A DNA stretch of 64,000 bases from Plutella xylostella (GCF_932276165.1 NC_063991.1:3959001-4023000), one strand, 5' to 3'; positions 20,784 to 33,485 are shown, counted from the first letter of the stretch. Notes: a model not told the origin generated them from the sequence alone. Numbers and translations: made by a program.

Positions 20784-23099
20784 CTAGAAATCAGAATCAT
20801 TTGACTGTGCTTCAGTGTGAAGTAATTTGTGCCTCTTAAGAGTATTTTTACGGTTAAATGATTTCGTGCAAATATCACACTGGAATGGCTTTTCACCAGT
20901 GTGCAGTAGCATGTGTCTCTTCAATGTGAACCTATGGCTAAATGAGTTCTTGCAAATTTCACACTGGTATGGCTTTTCGCCAGTGTGAATTGACTTGTGT
21001 GCCTTCAAATGACTTATTTGGTAAAATGATTTCTTGCAAATGTCACACTCGAACAGCTTTTCGCCAGTGTGAACTAACTTGTGGGTCTTCAAATTAATTC
21101 TTTGGATAAATGTTTTAAAGCAAATGTCACACTGGAATGGCTTTTCCCCAGTGTGAGTTAACTTGTGTCGTTTTAAATTCGATATATCACTGAATGTTTT
21201 CTTGCAAGTTTCACACTGGAAAGGTTTCTCCCCAGTGTGTAAAAACTTGTGTAATTTCAGTGTGAACTGATGCCTAAATGTTTTCTTGCAAATGTCACAC
21301 TCGAATGGCTTGTCGCCAGTGTGAATTAACATGTGCTCTATCAAGCTACTTTTTTTGCTGAATGTTTTCGTGCAGGAGTCACACACAAATGCTTTCTCAC
21401 GTGGGTATATGATTTGTTTATGTTTCACAAGAGAAGCCGAGGCTTTAGTTGAGTAAGTGGTCTCGGTGTGTGTGCTCGTGTAATGTTCACTATACGCTTC
21501 AGTGGTGGGGAACAACACTGCACACTGAGCACAGTAACAGTTATGGTTCAATAGAGTTGTATAACAGTTTGTTAGAATAATTTTCCCTTGCATACATTTT
21601 TCCATTTCATAATACTGTTTAGTTATCCTCATGCTTCTATTTTCATCAGTGTATATTGACACTGCCAAATCTTGATCATTGTTTGATTTGTTGTTAACAA
21701 CATTATTACAGTCACCTGGTGCATCAGTTTCTCGTTCTTCGTCAGACTCATCTACTTGTATCTTGCCAAGTATAATTCTGTTTCTGTAAAATGGCAATTC
21801 ATTTGGTACAACATTCTCTGATTCCTTCTTGATTTCAGTTTCAACTTCATGAAATTCTGTCAAACTGTTGCGCTTGACAGTTATTGTGTCATCCATGTCA
21901 GTACACAGGTGGTCAGGTTTCACATCCAGGTCTTGAGCGGAGTACTCGGTAGGATGATCCCCACTGTAGACTGTTAAATTGTGTAGATTATTTTTGTTTT
22001 CATTTCTCTGTGGTACTTCCTGCGTTGTAAAGGTTTCTGTAAAGTACAATAAAGTTTAATTGGGATAAATAAATGAGCTTATGGAGGGTGACATGAATGA
22101 AGCAAGGATAAACATCCTACTTTTAAGTGGTATTGAACAAGGCTAGAGTTCGACTGCGGTTGTCACTGTTGATAATAATTAATGTATAGTTAATGTTAGC
22201 CAGATTAGGGTTAGTATGATTCTTTCATCAAATGTTATAAAGTATGCCAGTGCCAGCCACTACAATAAAGTGCAGTTCATCTCTTCACTCCTTTACAATA
22301 AAAAGAGATCTGTAGACTTCAACATACCATTATTATTATTATATTATGATTGTAAGTCATAGCTCATAAGAGCTACCCAACTGCAACCTCGCCTCGTACA
22401 GTTAGTATTTTTTAAATGATCTTGATGCACTCACTACATCAACTATGTCGCATCACCGCATCGCCACAGTCGCATGCCCTCCACGTGAAGACGACGGGTG
22501 GACCACACAGTGAAAACATGCTGCTCACACAATCTCCTTGATTCACTTGAGGATGGTATGTTGGCGATGCGCTGCTCCTAGTGCAAATTGTTAACAGAGT
22601 ATACAGAAATTCCTGGACCTCTGAACTGGTCTCCAGTCGTAGACGGTGCAGGCTCCACTAGCAGACAGCGCTGTGCACTGGTTGACAATGCAAGGTCCAC
22701 TGGTTGACTGCATGATGTTTAGGAGTGATGACATGGTGTCCACCTTGTCGACACGGAGGGGATGCTGTGCGACGAGGCAGTGCTGAGTGGCTCTAATGAG
22801 CTATGACCTTATAGATTACTTTCCAGTAATTTATAGTCATCACCCTTTAGTCCACTGCTAGACATAGGCCTCTCGGGCAGTGAAACAAACACTCTGAAGT
22901 TACCTAAGCTTCCAAATAAAAAACATTTGTTCACAATATCAAAACCATACCATTGTTCAATTTACAAACCTGGTGCTACACCTTCAACTATATCAAAATC
23001 AATGATTTCTTGTTTGAGAATGGCAAGATCTGGAAATACGCTCCTCACAGTAGGGTTGTTCAACAGATCATGTTCCTCTATGTAGATGCCATCCTCCAT
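20784..23099 (-). CDS. C2H2 zinc-finger protein, gene C
   Basis: Coding exon 1 is 23099-22970 (130 nt, donor CCAG-GTTTGT), exon 2 is 22036-20784 (acceptor CTTTACAG), joined in phase 1. The product is about 460 residues: acidic start MEDGIYIEEHD, a linker almost identical to gene B, the divergent CAQC finger and seven standard fingers, so it has three fewer than B. A deletion of about 270 bp joined the end of the coding region to the 3' flank, creating a new stop (NDSDF then TAG) and removing most of the 3' module. A poly(A) signal lies at 20613-20608. The role is presumed DNA binding; the target is unknown. The intron (22037-22969) has GC-rich retroelement-like remnants at about 22430-22890, including a LINE 3'-end piece (22860-22885). 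Confidence 0.85.
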
Positions 23100-23909
23100 C
23101 TTATAGTGTGGTTTTGTACAACTAAAACAAAAGAAATATAGTCAAATTGCAATTTATTACTTCATAAAGTAACTAAGTAGTATACCTAATGATGTCGATT
23201 CTGAAGGCACAAAATTTAATTTTAGTGTTGTCAAACTAGAAAGTGAAACATTTGATTTAATGTAACACTCATACAGTCTATACTTGACACCTGAACAAGA
23301 AGAACCAGAGGTCACGTTTATTAGCTCGGGGGAACTCGCCATGACATGACCCCTGGTTCTTTTCGGCCAGGTGCCAAGTTAACATGCGCAGGTAGTAATT
23401 TTAAACAAAGAATTTAATGTTTTGACACTTCTAAAATTAGAATGGATGCCTTAAGAAATGAAATTAATATAATCTTTTATTGCAGAAATTATTGTACAAA
23501 AGGTGGGAAAATGCTAAGTATTCAAAACCATTTTCTACCAGTCTTCATAAGACACAAGAGATGTTTCAAAATAATAATATTGGTAAAAATCTAATGGAAT
23601 GTATTATTTTAATATTTTTAATGTATCAGTAGATTAAGAGCTTAAGGGATATGGAGTTTTCGAAAAGGACGCCACAAATAAACAATAGCATTTGATGAGG
23701 AAGGCCGCCATCACCACCTAACCCCAGCTAATTAAAGACCTCTGCAGGCTCTCTCACTTCCACTGAGCCTACAGCCACCGACAACTCTACATTCTGCCAC
23801 ATATTCACTCTTGTGTGTAGCATAGAATGATTTAGCAAACAAATGGAGGAAAAGCTAACCTCAACACCAGAAGTAAGTATGAAGGTTCTATGTAGATAAC
23901 TATTCTTAC

Positions 23910-23965
23910 CCAATGCAGTGCAAAATACTTTATTCAGCAGGCTATCGGTGAAATTAGCATTTATT
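23910..23965 (-). other. Non-coding first exon of gene C
   Basis: The minus strand reads GCTGAATAAAGTATTTTGCACTGCATTGG, then the donor GTAAGAATAG. It is homologous to the leaders of B, D, M and E. The region 23100-23909 is its intron and contains the uninterrupted site for the LINE tail present in B, M and E. Confidence 0.5.
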
Positions 23966-24544
23966 AGCTTTGGGGGTGCTAATTAGTTAAGAATATTTTT
24001 AGCTTTTCGACAAAAACAAATCCAAATACCGAAATACAAGCATAATATTCTAGAATCTAGTCTAGTCTATGTACAAGCCAAGCTGTCATGTCATTTCATT
24101 GACCATAGAGTAAAGGCGCCGACACATTAGCGGACTGTGCACGGTCTTTTGGGACGCGCTTGCAGACGCGTCCTATAGGTAGATAAAGTAGTTAATATCG
24201 TTTACAGTCGTCGAAATATAATAGGCCCGTTCGACAGCTACACAATTTTGCTATTTATACTCTTGATTTACTTGATGAAATCCATAAAAAGACACATATT
24301 CTAGCTTATTAATAATTAAAATAAATTTAATTTATTCAATACAAGAAACACATAAAAAAAACTTAAAGTTACAAGAATAACAATGAAAATATGTTGTACA
24401 AGATAATAGTAAGCTTCTGAAACCTGCACTAGGGAGACCTGCGGCAGGTATCAGTGCCCTTACAGTTAGAGTGTTACAGTATAAAGTTAGATCTTTACAG
24501 TTCAAGATAAATGTTTATTTAAGTATTGGTAATATTTTATTTTA

Positions 24545-24590
24545 AGTGCGTGTGTGTGTGTGTGTGCGTCTGCGTGCGTGTGTGTATGGT
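24545..24590. repeat. (GT)n microsatellite
   Basis: Simple TG repeat with CG interruptions. The surrounding 24110-24890 is AT-rich, with no gene visible. Confidence 0.85.
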
Positions 24591-24899
24591 TGAGTCTTTT
24601 TGTAATTTTGAAAACTTTTTATTACACTTTTTATTGTTTAACGGCCGAAAGAAAAAATAACTTTTAAGGCAAATAATGTTAAGTATTTATTGTTTGGATG
24701 TTTGGATTTTTCATGACTTAGGTTTGACACCAGCTGTATTTGCTTTATGTAGTAAGACTGGTAGAAGCAAAATATGATGGAAAGTTATGTGATTTAAAAT
24801 CAAAAATAAAAGCCATTAATATAACTTGTGTTCTTTATTACTAAATTATACATATACAGCAAAAATCAGCCTAGTCAGGTTATTTTAGTTCCTTGAAAT

Positions 24900-25272
24900 T
24901 CACAGCCTCTGGACAAGGTTGGCCCTCATGCGCCCTGCATCTGCATCAGCAGCACCATAAGCCACGTTACCAATATGCTGCACCCGAATGTTACCAGCAA
25001 CAGGCAAGTTGTCGTCACTGGTACATTGTGTGCATTTGCTATATTGTGTAGTACACAGCAGTCATTTACTATTTTCGCAGCTTTGGTGGGCTCATAGTGA
25101 AGCACACGGTGTACCAGCAAACATCTCCAGCGTGTTTTAAGGGCCCTAATGCACCGCTCCACAGTATTTCTGACACGGCATTGTAGATCAGTGTAGTGTT
25201 CTTCTGGGGATCCTACAGCTGCATTGAGGATAGGTGTTAACATCCACGGCCGTAGAGCATAACCAGAGTCCC
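24900..25272 (-). pseudogene. PIF/Harbinger (HARBI1-like) nuclease, C-terminal exon relic
   Basis: After an acceptor (GTGGTTTCAG) the frame reads GDSGYALRPWMLTPI, then RVRNTVERCIRALKTRWRCL and an NDCCVLHNIA segment. This is the C-terminal half of the DDE nuclease of Harbinger transposons and their domesticated relative HARBI1 (family knowledge). A one-base shift near 25020 is needed to continue into GNIRVQHIGNVAYG and a terminus ending LVQRL at 24900. The earlier catalytic Asp exons are missing upstream, so it is a fragment. Confidence 0.7.
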
Positions 25273-25589
25273 CTGAAACCACTTTTAAAACAACAGTTAG
25301 GTACCTATACTTACTGAAAAAAAACAAATACCTACTGAAATAATTTCCTTCTAACTAATTACTTACTATTTACTAATTATGGAAGACCAAAAATTTGCAA
25401 GATTCACAAAACAAACATCAAAGAAATATTATTTTGTTCAAGATCATAAGAACAAGAAGACTTCAGCGTCACAATTAAAAAAAAAGTTATTTTCTACATT
25501 CTATGGTGACTCTATGGTTTAAAAGCTACTATTTACTAGTTGTAGACGGTTGGCCAACCCAAATTAGTACTTATGATTCCAACTATCCG

Positions 25590-25865
25590 ATACAAAATAC
25601 ACTATCTCGGGTTTCGATAAAATATTCGCATACAAAATTTAACAAGATGGCGGCCGGTGGGTATTGAAGCCCATACCAACTATGACGTCATTATTCGACC
25701 CCAACCGAACATACACAATACGAATAGTGTCAAAATTTGCTTTTTGACAGTAAGATCACGGTGAAGAGAGTTATCAACGAGATAGAAAATAGCCCCGCTG
25801 TATTTGAATAGACAACGCTTGTCTCATTCCTTGTATAGAAACCCATGGAAGTAATAATACAACAG
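25590..25865. repeat. Dispersed repeat, inverted copies at 39543-39730 and 27270-27310
   Basis: The segment with CAAGATGGCGGCCGGTGGGT, TATGACGTCATTATTCGACC and CACGGTGAAGAGAGTTATCA recurs inverted at 39543-39730. Its right part (GAAGTAATAATACAACAGGA) recurs inverted at 27275-27305. No terminal repeats are defined. The remainder of 25273-27440 shows no gene; short open frames there lack protein-like features. Confidence 0.55.
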
Positions 25866-27449
25866 GAATGCGCACTGCACCAAAAAAACGAGCCGACAGA
25901 GATAGTCAGCACGGAGCCCTCCATCTCTTTCTATTTTTGGTGACCATAATTTTAGGTAATTCATGAGACATCACTTCTAATCTTTCATGTCGCGAATAGG
26001 TGTCGATGGTCTCAAAGTCACCTATTATTCGAATAATTCGATTGCAATGTAGGTACGAATGTATTTTGGTGATATGACAATTGAGTAAACTAATGGGGTG
26101 AAGGTAAAATTTGTATAGATGTGTTGTTGCAGCGCAAACTGCAATGTAATATTGATATGTTTTTTTTCCATATCAATTAGATATTCCCAAGGTTTGAACT
26201 AGCAACAACAATCTGTCTTTTTACCAAATTCTACTAAGATGGACTGGTTTTAATTAGAAAGTTAGGAGAAATAACTGACAATGATAAAAAGTCTTAGCAA
26301 AATCGCACTCTTTATTGTCAGGACTTTATAGTTCGACTGTAACGATAATAAACACTTGCGATGAATCGGGATTTATCATCGGGTTTAAAATGAGGCCAAT
26401 TTGTGGGAATTACTTGGAACCACCTTTGCTATGTTTCTTCATTGGAAGGAAAGCTAAAATTTGGCAAAATATAATTTTAAGTAAATAAAATAAAGTTGGG
26501 TGTAGTGTTGACAAGAAAGTGTCAAAACAGGTTAATATTAAACGCAACTATGTACCTAAAACGTGTTTACTCTGTGGGTGTTCCGTTTACATAGTCTAGT
26601 AAAGTGTAGTTGATGAAAATCATAAGATTTCAAAAAAAATATCTCAACCTAAGTGCTTCCGCCGGTTTTATGCTTGATAAATTATCTTATAATACTCATA
26701 TCTATCACCAAAAAAATCAACAGCTCATAACTCTTTACCAGCCTTATAAAATAACAGTCACAATAATACCTAATGATACTTAGGTATAAAATAAAACAAA
26801 AAGTTGAATGAAACAGGTCCTAATTAATGGAAAGTGATTCAAAAGTAAGAATGAATGGTCACCCTAACCATAACGTCTCTCACAACAGTATAAACGTCAT
26901 CCGTCATCTTGACAACTTCGGTCTTGTCGTAAAGTATTTAGAAAAACTACCAATATTTTTTATGAAATTATTATTCATACAAATACCAAATATTTCATTA
27001 AAATTACATGTTTATAATGATTTATTATAAATTTGTTTTTGAAAATGATATGATATACAGTAGTCTATGAGTTAATTTAATATTTTTTTTGCATAGCTCT
27101 CTTCGTACAAAATCTACTAAAGTTTACACAACTAAATCCTGGCAATTGTTAGAAAGAGAGGAAGGGCTCTGTGGTAACCCTCTCTATCGGCTCGCGGCCT
27201 CTTTTACTTCAAATATAAGTCTTAAGGTGAATACGTTAGGTCTATTTTTGTTTGCATCATTTTGGTGAGTGCGCATTCCTGTTGTATTATTACTTCCATG
27301 TAGAAACCAAGCGTGCCATTATTTTTATACCTACTGTCACGTCAGTCACGTCACTTGAACGATTTAGTTTAGGAACGTCACTAATGACACTGCGCTAAAG
27401 GAAGATAATTTCACTCCCATTTTACACGCGAAGTACATGCACTTGCGTT

Positions 27450-27790
27450 GTCTACTCAAATACAGGTCTGTGGGCCTATTGTATTTCGACGACTTGTAGT
27501 GTATTGTATTCCACAAAAATCCGTCGACCTTATGGAGATGCTGGAGGTGGTAGTGCGTCTCCATGTAAAGGGAGGATCCTCCGACCAGGCCGGGTGGTGG
27601 GGCCTGGCGGGCAGCTGCCCCACGGTTAGCGTTGGGGTTTTGTTATATATTCCAGTGTTGCTGAGAAACTTTGATACTGCGATGTAGGATTTCTTAGAGA
27701 CCTGCTTCAATTTCAAACATTGTCTGTGTGTTGTGTTGCGTTCCGAGCGTCATCTGTTGTTTGTGTGGCGAGGTGTCTGCCACAACCTTA
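27450..27790. repeat. Inverted copy of the 9170-9480 repeat
   Basis: Shares the GGAGGATCCTCC core, the GGGCAGCTGCCC palindrome and the flanking CGCTCGGAACGCAA with 9170-9480. There is no TA-flanked transposon around this copy, which suggests the repeat is a mobile unit in its own right. Confidence 0.5.
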
Positions 27791-27997
27791 ATTGATTGTT
27801 GATTTTAATTTAGGATTATAGAGTATTTCCCATGTAATATTACGTTGAAGGAAAATATCGTGAGGAAAGTTGCACATCTAGATTCTAGATGTTTAGCCGA
27901 ACTGCTTTGAAACATCAAGAATAAACTATAAAACCCTAAACTCCTTATTCTAAGCCTCTTTGTAATTGAATGAAACAAGACTAATCTGTGATTTGTT

Positions 27998-28340
27998 CAA
28001 TGGGAGATTTTCAACCATAGACAACAACCATGGACAAAAACCGATTATAGATGGCGCTAGTAAAACTTCATACTCAACAGCACTGCATATTTTTTTAGCC
28101 GGCATGGATTCCAGTCCTTTCAGCCAATACAAAAACCCAATGGATGTGAATTCAACCATATGCAATAACTAGCTGTTATATTATGCATAATATTAAGTGT
28201 TAACTAGTTTAAGACAGCTTTGTACCATTTATGACATCCTCCGTCCCCTCAGAAGAATGCAGCGCATAAAAACGATAGGCCGGATGCCATCTATTGGTCA
28301 ATTATGGAACTTTTAAACGTCAAAACAAAATCTCCCATTG
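27998..28340. mobile_element. 343-bp MITE-like element with CAATGGGAGATTTT ends
   Basis: CAATGGGAGATTTT at the left and AAAATCTCCCATTG at the right are perfect inverted copies. The short target duplication is ambiguous (TT, TTC or GTTC depending on where the end is drawn). Internal frames are not protein-like. Region 28341-29200 holds an (AC)n tract at 29041-29060 and otherwise nothing I recognise. Confidence 0.6.
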
Positions 28341-29273
28341 TTCACTCACTAAACCCCACTAGTAATTATGTATGTTGTATTTTCTCTTGTCTTGTCACAC
28401 GTTACCCCTTTCTTTATACTTTATATTTCCTTTCAATGTGGTTGTCTGGAAGAGATTACTTTTAGTAATAAGGCCGCCAATTGTACCATTTTTCTTTTCT
28501 ATGTTTGTGATACTATTTCGTTTTGTGTGCAATAAAGTGTATTTTATCTTTTATCTTAAACCCCAACGACAAAATGTCATATTTTTGCAAATCTGTGAAC
28601 AGGAATTTTGTCGGAATACAATATTGGCTACATATTACATAAATAAGGACTAATCAACGCAATCTTCAGTGTGAATCAATAGGTTTTTATTTAAAGTAGT
28701 GCCTACAACTTCTTATGGGGACAGAAATAGCGTGATTTGTTTGGAATCTCTAAAATTGTGATCTAGTGCCTTTGTTTACCACATTCGCCATACATAAAAT
28801 AATAGACGGTAGGTAGGTAGGTATTGATTTGAGGGCATGATCAAAGCGCTCATGCTATATTTTACCAAGAGTAAGTGTAAGAGTATTCAATGTATTTTTA
28901 CTTTACTTATACATTCGTTATAAAATATATTGCATTAAATCATGTTTACCAACATGTAGAACCAGAAATAATATTAACAGTAATTATTTATACAAAGTAG
29001 GTAGTAATGGGAAATTTTATAGCAGCTCTTAAATTGCCCTACACACACACACACACACACGCACTCACGCCTTGTACTAATGTACTCCCTTGCGGGGTAG
29101 GCAGAGGTGCATTGCTGCACCCACTTTTAAATTGCCCTATTAAAATAAATATATCGTAACTAAACAATTTTTATTCAGGCACAGGTTTTAAAGGTCCTCT
29201 TGCGTGTCGGCGCGTGTCTCGCGTGGGGGGCAGCCGGGGGGAGGGGGGGGGGCGCTCCCAGCGCCGAGGGCAG

Positions 29274-29640
29274 CTAGGGGCGAGCTGCAGGGACGCCGGT
29301 GTGAACTAACTGGATATGTATGTACAGTTGACGTCTTCTGCTATATGTTTTCTTACAAGTGTCACACTGAAATCGCTTTTCGCCAATGTGAATTGACTGG
29401 ATGTGTCTAATCAAACATCTTTTCTGGCTAAATGTTTTCTTGCAAGTGTCACACTCAACTGACTTTTGACCAGTGTGAAGTGACTTGTGTTGACTCAAAT
29501 TGCTTGAATGCCTAAACAATTTCTGGCAAATATTACACTTGAATGGTTTTTCGCCTGTGTGAATTAGGTTGGGTTCATTCAAACCTCTACCTTGATAAAA
29601 AGTTTTCTTGCTAGTTCCACACTCATATTTAATATCGCCA
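29274..29640 (-). pseudogene. Stranded 3' fingers of gene D
   Basis: The minus strand continues the gene D finger array: after GDIKYECGTSKKTFY (a degenerate finger with Cys to Ser) come three good fingers beginning FKCNIC, VECDTC and FQCDTC, ending HTGVPAARP and a stop. It was separated from gene D by the insertion at 29641-30537. In the present sequence, an open frame upstream on this strand runs through the antisense of the insert, giving a meaningless N-terminus. Confidence 0.8.
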
Positions 29641-30537
29641 TCGCTTGCAGTTGAACATGCTGATGCTGCGCAATGCCGGGGCTGAGTTGGCGCGTTTGCG
29701 GGCGGTCTCTCAGCCAGAGTCAGGGTTGTGGCTGCATGCTTTGCCATCGCCACAGTTGGGAACGTTGTTAGACAACGATTCCTTGCGGGTGGCGGTGGCT
29801 CTGCGTCTCGGCTGCACTGTGGTGGAACCCCATGTTTGTGTCTGCGGCGCGCGGGTGGATCAATCGGGACGTCACGGGTTACACTGTGTGCGTAGTGCGG
29901 GCAGGTTCTCACGGCACCATGCTATCAATGACATCGTCCGGAGAGCTCTTGTTTCTGCGGATGTCCCGGCGGTCCTGGAGCCACCAGGGTTGTCCCGGGC
30001 TGATGGCAAGCGTCCGGATGGACTCACCATGGTGCCGTGGGAGAAGGGCCGCAGTTTACTCTGGGACGCGACGTGCGTCTGCACCCTCGCGCCGTCTCAC
30101 GTGCAGTCTACAGCGGCCAATGCGGGTGCCGCTGCTGAAGCCGCGGCTCGGCTTAAAAAACTTAAATATAGCCAGCTAATGCAGCGGTATCTGTTTGTGC
30201 CCTTGGCTGTGGAGACGATGGGGGTGTGGGGAGAAGAGGGCAGGGCCTTCTTAAGGGAAATCACCAGACGCTTGAGGAGTCGTGGTCTGGGATCTTCTTC
30301 CGGGGCACACCTGATGCAGAGGCTATCCCTGGCTGTGCAGCGTGGTAACGCTGCCAGTGTCATGGGTACCTTTGGGTCGGGTGTGGCTCGGAGGGGTATT
30401 TTTGATTAGTTAGTTATAATAAGTAAGTAGTAAGTATATTTGTAGGTATATTATAATTATTAATAATTTTTTTTGACGAAACTTCTAGTGGATATAATGC
30501 ATGTTTGTGACTTATATGTTTTTATGAATAAATGATA
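29641..30537 (+). mobile_element. 5'-truncated LINE fragment inserted in gene D (10-bp target duplication)
   Basis: AATATCGCCA lies on both sides (29631-29640, 30538-30547). Removing one copy plus the insert rejoins the finger array of gene D in frame, which proves an insertion. It carries the C-terminus of an ORF (29645-30409) and about 130 bp of AT-rich 3' UTR, with no long poly(A). Confidence 0.85.
29645..30409 (+). pseudogene. LINE ORF C-terminus: zinc knuckle plus restriction-like endonuclease
   Basis: About 254 codons, truncated at the 5' side. Motifs: a Cys/His cluster (CVCGARVDQSGRHGLHC), RHHAINDIVRRAL, then DGKRPDG followed 15 residues later by WDATC, a KKLKYSQL helix, and ETMGVWGEEG ... 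AVQRGNAASV at the end. The RPD-x(15)-D-K/KY arrangement resembles the restriction-like endonuclease found at the C-terminus of R2-type LINEs (inference). The first methionine is not a natural start. A more complete relative is at 38099-39055. Confidence 0.6.
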
Positions 30538-32705
30538 AATATCGCCAGTGTGAATTAACTTGTGAACTTTCAAATCTCTTTGTCGATAAAAAGTCTTTTT
30601 GCAAGTATCACACTCAAATGGCTTTTCGCCAATGTGAATTGACATGTGCCAGTTCAAACTACTTCGATGATTAAAAGTTTTCTTGCAGGTGTCACACTCA
30701 AATGGCTTTTCACCAGTGTGAACTAACTTGTGACTTTTCAAACTACTTTTTCGGTCAAAAGTTTTCTTGCAAATGTCGCACTCAAACGGCTTTTCGGCAG
30801 AGTGAATTAACTTGTGTCTCTTGAAATAGTACAGGTCTGTAAATATTTTCTTGCAAATTTCACATTCAAATGGCTCTTCACCAGTATGAATTAATTCGTG
30901 TTGTGTTAAACGGTATTTACGCTTAAATCTTTTCTGACAATATTTACACTTGAAAGGAAAATCGCCAGTGTGCATTAGCTCGTGTTGTCTTAAAGAGCTA
31001 AGATGCCTGAATGATTTCTTGCAAGTATTACACTCGTATGGTTTATCGCCAGTGTGAATGAGATTATGCATTTTCAAGGTGAAAGGATCTCTAAATGTTT
31101 TCTTGCAAATTGTACACACACATGGATTCTGGCCAGAGTGAATTAACTGGTGTCTGGTCAAATGACCTAATTGACGAAATGTTTTCTGGCAAGTTGCACA
31201 CTCGAATGGCTTTTCGCCAGAATGAATTAACCTGTGTAGATTTAATTTACTTAAAGAATTAAATCTTTTATTGCAGGTATCACACTCGAATGCCCCCTTA
31301 TGAACCAACTTTTTACATTTTTCAACGTAAGCGGAGGCTTTAGTTGAGTGAGTGGTCCCGGTGTGTGTACTCGTGTTATGTTCACTATACGCTTCAGTGG
31401 TGGGGAACAACACTGCACACTGAGCACAGTAACAGGTATTGTCCAATAGAGATGTATAACAGTCAGTTAGAATAATTTTAAGCTGCAAACACTGTTCAAA
31501 TTCACAATACTGTTTACTTATCTTGCTTCTACCTGCTTCGGAGTTTATTGCCGCTGCCAAACCGGAATTAGGCTTTAGTTTCTCTTCATTATTAATAACA
31601 TAATTAGCTACTTTGTCTGACGCATCTACATGTATCTTGCCGAGTATAATTCTGTTTCTGTAAAATGGCAACTCCTTTGATACAGCATTTTCTGATTCTT
31701 TCTTTATATCAGAGACTAAAATTTCAGATTCAGTCAAATTGTAGTTTTCAACAGTTGATGTGTCATCCATGTCCGTAGATAACACGTCAGGTTTGACATC
31801 TGTGGCATGCGCGGGGCACACGGGAGGAGGACTCCCACTGTTCTCCTCCAAAGTGCAACCCAGTTGGTAATCCTGTCTCATTGGAATTTCTGGCGTTGTT
31901 GTGGTTTCTGAAAGGTACAGGTTGGGTTTAAATGATTGATGAATACCTTTATGGTGAATGTGAAAGTGTTATCAAATAAAAATCAGAAAAGAGACTTGAA
32001 GTTGTGAGGATTTTAACAGTTTTAGGAACAGCATTTTTCATATTTCTTATTGTATACCTGAGGCCTAACATCGGAAAAGGTGTCAGTGCTTCGCTGCAGC
32101 CCTTTGCTAACCAGCACAGATGATATTGATGGGAATTAGTAAGTTATAATGAAAACAAAGCAGATAATGAGGGCCAAATCTCTATGGCGCCATGACCTGC
32201 AAGAGCAGCCATTGATGACATATATACTGATGTGTAGTAGCCCATGACTACAGTATATCCTGGTGTAAACTTTATTATTATGAGGCATGGGATAACGAAA
32301 ATAAATAAGTGCTGAAAGATGTTTCCCTCAAAGTCCTCAAACTAAGTATAATTTTTAAAAGAGGTTAGATTTAAAAAAATATTTTTCCCTCATTATCCCT
32401 GAATAAAAATAGATGTTTTTTAGTGAGTTGGCTGGTGGCTGGTTGGTTGGTGGCTGCAAAGTGGGTCAGATTTGGCGATTCTCTTTTACATGGAATGCCG
32501 TTTCTTAAATCGAGATTGGACACTTAATCTAGATTTAACACTTTGGTGCATTTCACCCTTAGTCAACAGAACTGGTAAGTATCATACCTTCACTGACATC
32601 AAAATCAATGATTTCCCGTTTGAGGATGACAAGATCTGGAAACACGCTCCTCAAGGCGGGGTCGTCCAACAGATCATGCTCCTCTATGTCTATGTCATCC
32701 TCCAT
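30460..32705 (-). CDS. C2H2 zinc-finger protein, gene D, truncated by an insertion
   Basis: Coding exon 1 is 32705-32588 (118 nt, donor AAG-GTATGA), exon 2 is 31907-30460 (acceptor CTTTCAG), joined in phase 1. The present frame is about 521 residues: MEDDIDIEEHD start, divergent CAQC finger and nine standard fingers. It then runs into the LINE insert (IYHLFIKTYKS onward) and stops at 30460, losing three or four more fingers now at 29640-29274. One finger (CVCTICKKTF) lacks the usual aromatic before its first Cys. The exon layout is closer to gene A than to B/C/E (39 rather than 43 codons in exon 1). It may still make a shortened protein. Confidence 0.8.
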
Positions 32706-33424
32706 CTTATACTGCTCCCCTGTACTACTGAAACACAAAATATATGCAGTCTTATAGAGCTTCCACTATGTTATTGTATTTTAGACGTTTCCTTATGTCT
32801 GGTAAGTAAAGTTGGTTTTCCTTTGCAGTCGTCAAATATGTATGGAATTTCGAATGTCAAAAAACCAATAATATAATGGACCGAGTATAAGTAGATTATA
32901 AAATGGTCTGACATGATGCACAAAGCCAACTAAATAAAGATAATGCAAGGAAGAAGAAGAAGTAGATTATTAATTACTTCAAATAAGTATATATCTACTA
33001 TCTAGCATTTGTTATGATGCTGGCAGCAGAATCATCCTGTACAAAGAGATGTACCTAATAAGGGAAAACAGTGAAAACCTTAAAATTTAGAAGAATTGCT
33101 TTCAGATATTTCAACAGATATTTAGGTCAATAGCAAATATAATAAAGTTACCTAGTTCGTTTAAATTTAGTGGCATTTTTTTGTGAAATTCATTCATAAT
33201 GTACCTACTTACCTAGTATTTTTTATCAGATCCCTACTTATATAGTGCATTTTAAAACACATCAACTGAGCCTTCAGCCACTGACCACACTGCATTCTGT
33301 CGCATATTCACTCTTGTGTGTACGCAGCATACATGTCACTTAGCTTGCAAACAAATGGAGGAAAAAGCGAACCTCAACACTAGAAGTAAATAATTATGAA
33401 GGTTTTTTATAAAACTATTCTTAC

Positions 33425-33485
33425 CCAATGGAAAGCGAAAGTTTTTTAATAAGGCTATCGGTGAAATTAGCATTTATAAGCTTTG
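33425..33485 (-). other. Non-coding first exon of gene D
   Basis: The minus strand reads CACCGATAGCC ... TTTCCATTGG and then GTAAGAATAG, homologous to the leaders of the other copies. Region 32706-33424 is its intron; no other gene is seen. Confidence 0.5.

Noticed and set aside
28372..28653. Plus-strand 93-codon hydrophobic frame
   Set aside because: AT-rich sequence with no start context, no partner exons and no conserved motif.
29872..30363. Minus-strand frames opposite the LINE fragment
   Set aside because: Antisense shadows of the GC-rich nuclease-like coding sequence; one becomes fused to the gene D fingers only by chance.
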